Below are positions 23,789 to 25,687 of a stretch of 25,687 bases of DNA, in pieces. The stretch is taken from assembly GCA_050117315.1 (NCBI GenBank), contig JASFMY010000104.1:1-25687 (forward strand). The letters are read 5' to 3'. Position numbers and translations under genes: made by a program. This stretch comes from JANQIV01 sp050117315 (GTDB lineage: Bacteria > Bacteroidota > Ignavibacteria > Ignavibacteriales > Melioribacteraceae). Under the pieces are notes generated by a model. That model was not told the DNA's origin, made no database searches, and worked only from the letters and a program-made list of their open reading frames with translations. How positions within the stretch are numbered: position 1 is the stretch's first letter; each line of letters begins with the position of its first letter.

Positions 23789-24685
23789 TTAAATTTTTTC
23801 TGCAACTAGCTCGGATATTTTTTCTTTCAGCTCATCGCCGTGAATGTCGAAATATCTTAAGTTGCCTTTTTTATCGACAAGCCAAACGGACGGGATTGAA
23901 TTAACTCCGTATAATTCCACAGTTTTATCATACCATGCATCGCCGCTGTATGTAATCTGCCATTGTATTCCGTATTCTTCCATAAATTCTTTAATTTTTG
24001 TCTCAGCATCTTTATTATCTAAGCTAATCCCTATTATTTCAAATCCGTTTTTGTTATGTTCATTATAAATATCCACGAGGTTGGGAATTTCTTCCCTGCA
24101 CGGCGGACACCAGGTAGCCCAGAAGTCAATCATTACAACTTTGTCTTTCATTTTTGAAAGCGTAATTTCTTCACCCTCCAAATTAGTTAATGTAAAATCC
24201 TTTGTAGGACAACCGATTCCTACCAAATCTTTTATTCTTTTTTCAAGAGCTTCAAATCCTTCAAGCTCCGTTAGTTTGTCAAAGGGTTCTTCTTCTAGTG
24301 TACTTAAAGAATTAAATCCCCTGTCAACTGCATCTTCAAACCATTTCATTGCTTGTTTATTGTTATTAAGCTTCAAGTAACAGAAAACTATATCCATGTT
24401 TCTCCATGGAGATTTTCTTTCCGAAAGCTTTTCTTTTTTCAACGCCGCTTCTAAAGCTTGTTCATACTTCCCGAGTTCAGATAAAATATTGAATTGCCAG
24501 GTAACTTTACTGTAGTCTTCGCCTTGTTCCTCAATTATCCTGTTCAGCAAGTTTAATGCAGTTTCGTATTTTTCTTCCTTGTAAAGTGACTTTACTTTAT
24601 CTAAAGCATTTTCGGTTAAAGGTTCTTTTTGCGTACAGGAAACTGTAATTAGTATTATTAGAACTGGTAGCAATACTTTTCTCAT
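23789..24685 (-). CDS. TlpA-family thiol-disulfide reductase lipoprotein with TPR-like N-terminus
   Basis: The N-terminus MRKVLLPVLIILITVSC ends in a lipobox cysteine (C17), so the mature protein is a lipoprotein. Residues 24-150 are helical and TPR-like (KSLYKEEKYETALNLLNRI, SELGKYEQALEAAL, CYLKLNNNKQAMKWFEDAV). Residues 158-298 are a TlpA/ResA thioredoxin domain: VVMIDFWATWCPPCREEIPNLV (C193, C196), GISLDNKDAETKIKEF, and the cis-proline region NSIPSVWLVDKKG. It would reduce disulfides outside the cytoplasm, for instance for cytochrome c maturation. The ATG at 24685 is preceded by GGAG; the ORF could start at 24718 but the signal sequence favours 24685. Confidence 0.5.
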   Translation of the reverse strand: MRKVLLPVLIILITVSCTQKEPLTENALDKVKSLYKEEKYETALNLLNRIIEEQGEDYSKVTWQFNILSELGKYEQALEAALKKEKLSERKSPWRNMDIVFCYLKLNNNKQAMKWFEDAVDRGFNSLSTLEEEPFDKLTELEGFEALEKRIKDLVGIGCPTKDFTLTNLEGEEITLSKMKDKVVMIDFWATWCPPCREEIPNLVDIYNEHNKNGFEIIGISLDNKDAETKIKEFMEEYGIQWQITYSGDAWYDKTVELYGVNSIPSVWLVDKKGNLRYFDIHGDELKEKISELVAEKI

Positions 24686-24860
24686 ATCAACTCCAAATGG
24701 AATATTAAAAATGATCATAAAGATAAAAAGACTTTAACGTATTACAAAGTATATTAATCTAAACATTAAAAAAGCATTATTTTATGGATGTATAAAGAAC
24801 TTGATTTGAGGTTCTTAAATGGAATCTCAAATTACAAGGTTAAAAAACTGGAGATATTGT

Positions 24861-25687
24861 ATGATTGGAATGAAAGTTTTTATAAACGGCAAAGTATTTA
24901 CGCTAAATCCCTATAATCCATGGGCTCAAGCAGTTGCTACTTACCGGGATTTATTGACTCTCACGCCCACATTATTTTGGGAGGAAAAAATTTATTAAGC
25001 GTTGATTTTACCGGTTGTAAATCCAAGAATGATTTTGTATCAACTCTTTATGATTTTATTCAAAAAAATGACGGGGGTTGGATTACCGGCGGTGCATGGG
25101 ACGAGCAAAACTGGAACGAAAAAGCTCTCCCGAAAAAAGAATGGATTGATTCGTTTACTGCAGATATACCGGTGTTTGTTTCGAGAAAAGATTTACACAT
25201 GGGACTTGCAAATTCACTTGCACTAAAATTAGCAGGTATTACAAAGAATACACTTAATCCCGAGGGGGGTGTAATAGAAAAGGATGTTTTTACCGGTGAG
25301 CCGACAGGTATACTGAAAGACAAAGCAATGGACTTGATATTTAAGATTATACCTGATTTGACGGAAGATGAATATAGTAATGCGGAGCAAGCTGCGTTAG
25401 ACGAAGCAAAAAGATTTGGAGTAACTTCAATTCACGACATCACATATAAAAACCATTTTAAGGTGCATCAGGTTTATGAAAAGGAGAACAAGTTAACATG
25501 CAGGATTTCTGCCCGTCCGTTGATTGATTATTATCGGCACTATTTGGATACGGAAATATCATCCCGTTTCGGAAGTGATAAATTAAAGAAATCTTTGCAT
25601 AACCAAAAAAAAGCCCTGAAAAAGGGAAAAGAAATTAATAAGTTGAGATCAAAAAAAAAGGATCATATAATGAGGCAACTCAGCTTT
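24861..25687 (+). pseudogene. amidohydrolase (YtcJ-like), internal deletion and frameshift, runs off the window
   Basis: The first frame reads MKVFINGKVFTLNPYNPWAQAVAT from about 24870. Then, without a gap but in another frame from 24944, PGFIDSHAHIILGGKNLL begins, the metal-binding HxH of the amidohydrolase family. Roughly 35 residues that normally lie between are missing, and the frame changes. Family-like sequence continues (GGWITGGAWDEQNW, VFVSRKDLHMGLANSLAL, GVTSIHDIT) to about 25590. After GSDKLK the sequence departs into a lysine-rich stretch unlike the family. GGAG precedes the first ATG. Disruption is certain; whether a second scar occurs at 25590 is likely but not proved. Confidence 0.5.

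Noticed and set aside
25002..25226. Frame of 74 codons starting with ATG
   Set aside because: Out-of-frame shadow of the amidohydrolase pseudogene, whose motifs lie in the adjacent frame.

Overview
The window looks like a chromosomal segment of a low-GC, free-living member of the Bacteroidota/Chlorobi/Ignavibacteria group. The evidence is a secreted protein with a C-terminal type A sorting domain of the type IX secretion system (PNPFNPST and the closing beta-sandwich signature), a BshA-type bacillithiol pathway enzyme, AT-rich intergenic DNA and a multiheme cytochrome respiratory module. No rRNA, tRNA or CRISPR array was seen. Species-level assignment is inference.

Layout. (1) 1-2400: wreck of an L-rhamnose catabolic operon. 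The isomerase is nearly complete but lacks an in-frame ATG, the rhamnulokinase is shattered by frameshifts, and it runs by deletion into the last third of a rhamnulose-phosphate aldolase/dehydrogenase. (2) 2436-3918: a divergent archease-like protein, a 277-bp MITE-like element with an 8-bp target duplication, and an RsbRD-N-like protein. (3) 4186-8150: a four-gene operon encoding a membrane-anchored octaheme tetrathionate-reductase-family cytochrome, a four-helix cytochrome b, and two YeeE/YedE (thiosulfate-transporter-like) halves, the second fused to a rhodanese domain without a catalytic cysteine. A convergent MarR-family regulator (8218-8691) follows; the same 13-bp palindromic core lies in front of both the operon and the marR gene. 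(4) 8817-11685: nucleotide-sugar operon galE-rfbC-ugd. (5) 11751-12454: dead IS200/IS605 element beside the 3' scrap of a four-helix-bundle protein gene. (6) 12715-18300: a coiled hypothetical protein, a T9SS-sorted secreted protein, a secreted protein with three or four repeats of about 138 residues, and a secreted C1 peptidase. (7) 18378-19039: a DUF134 regulator and a NifX-like protein with a perfect 20-bp palindrome directly upstream. (8) 19117-22124: rfbD overlapping a PfkB kinase, divergent from bshA. (9) 22125-23025: graveyard of a VapB-like antitoxin, a transposase C-terminus and a deleted four-helix-bundle gene. (10) 23091-25687: upp, a TlpA-like lipoprotein, and an amidohydrolase pseudogene running off the window.

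The genes fall into three themes: sulfur or oxyanion respiration (region 3, the strongest candidate for a new system), cell-envelope sugar synthesis (galE, rfbC, ugd, rfbD), and secretion. The number of decaying genes is high for 25 kb and suggests ongoing gene loss.
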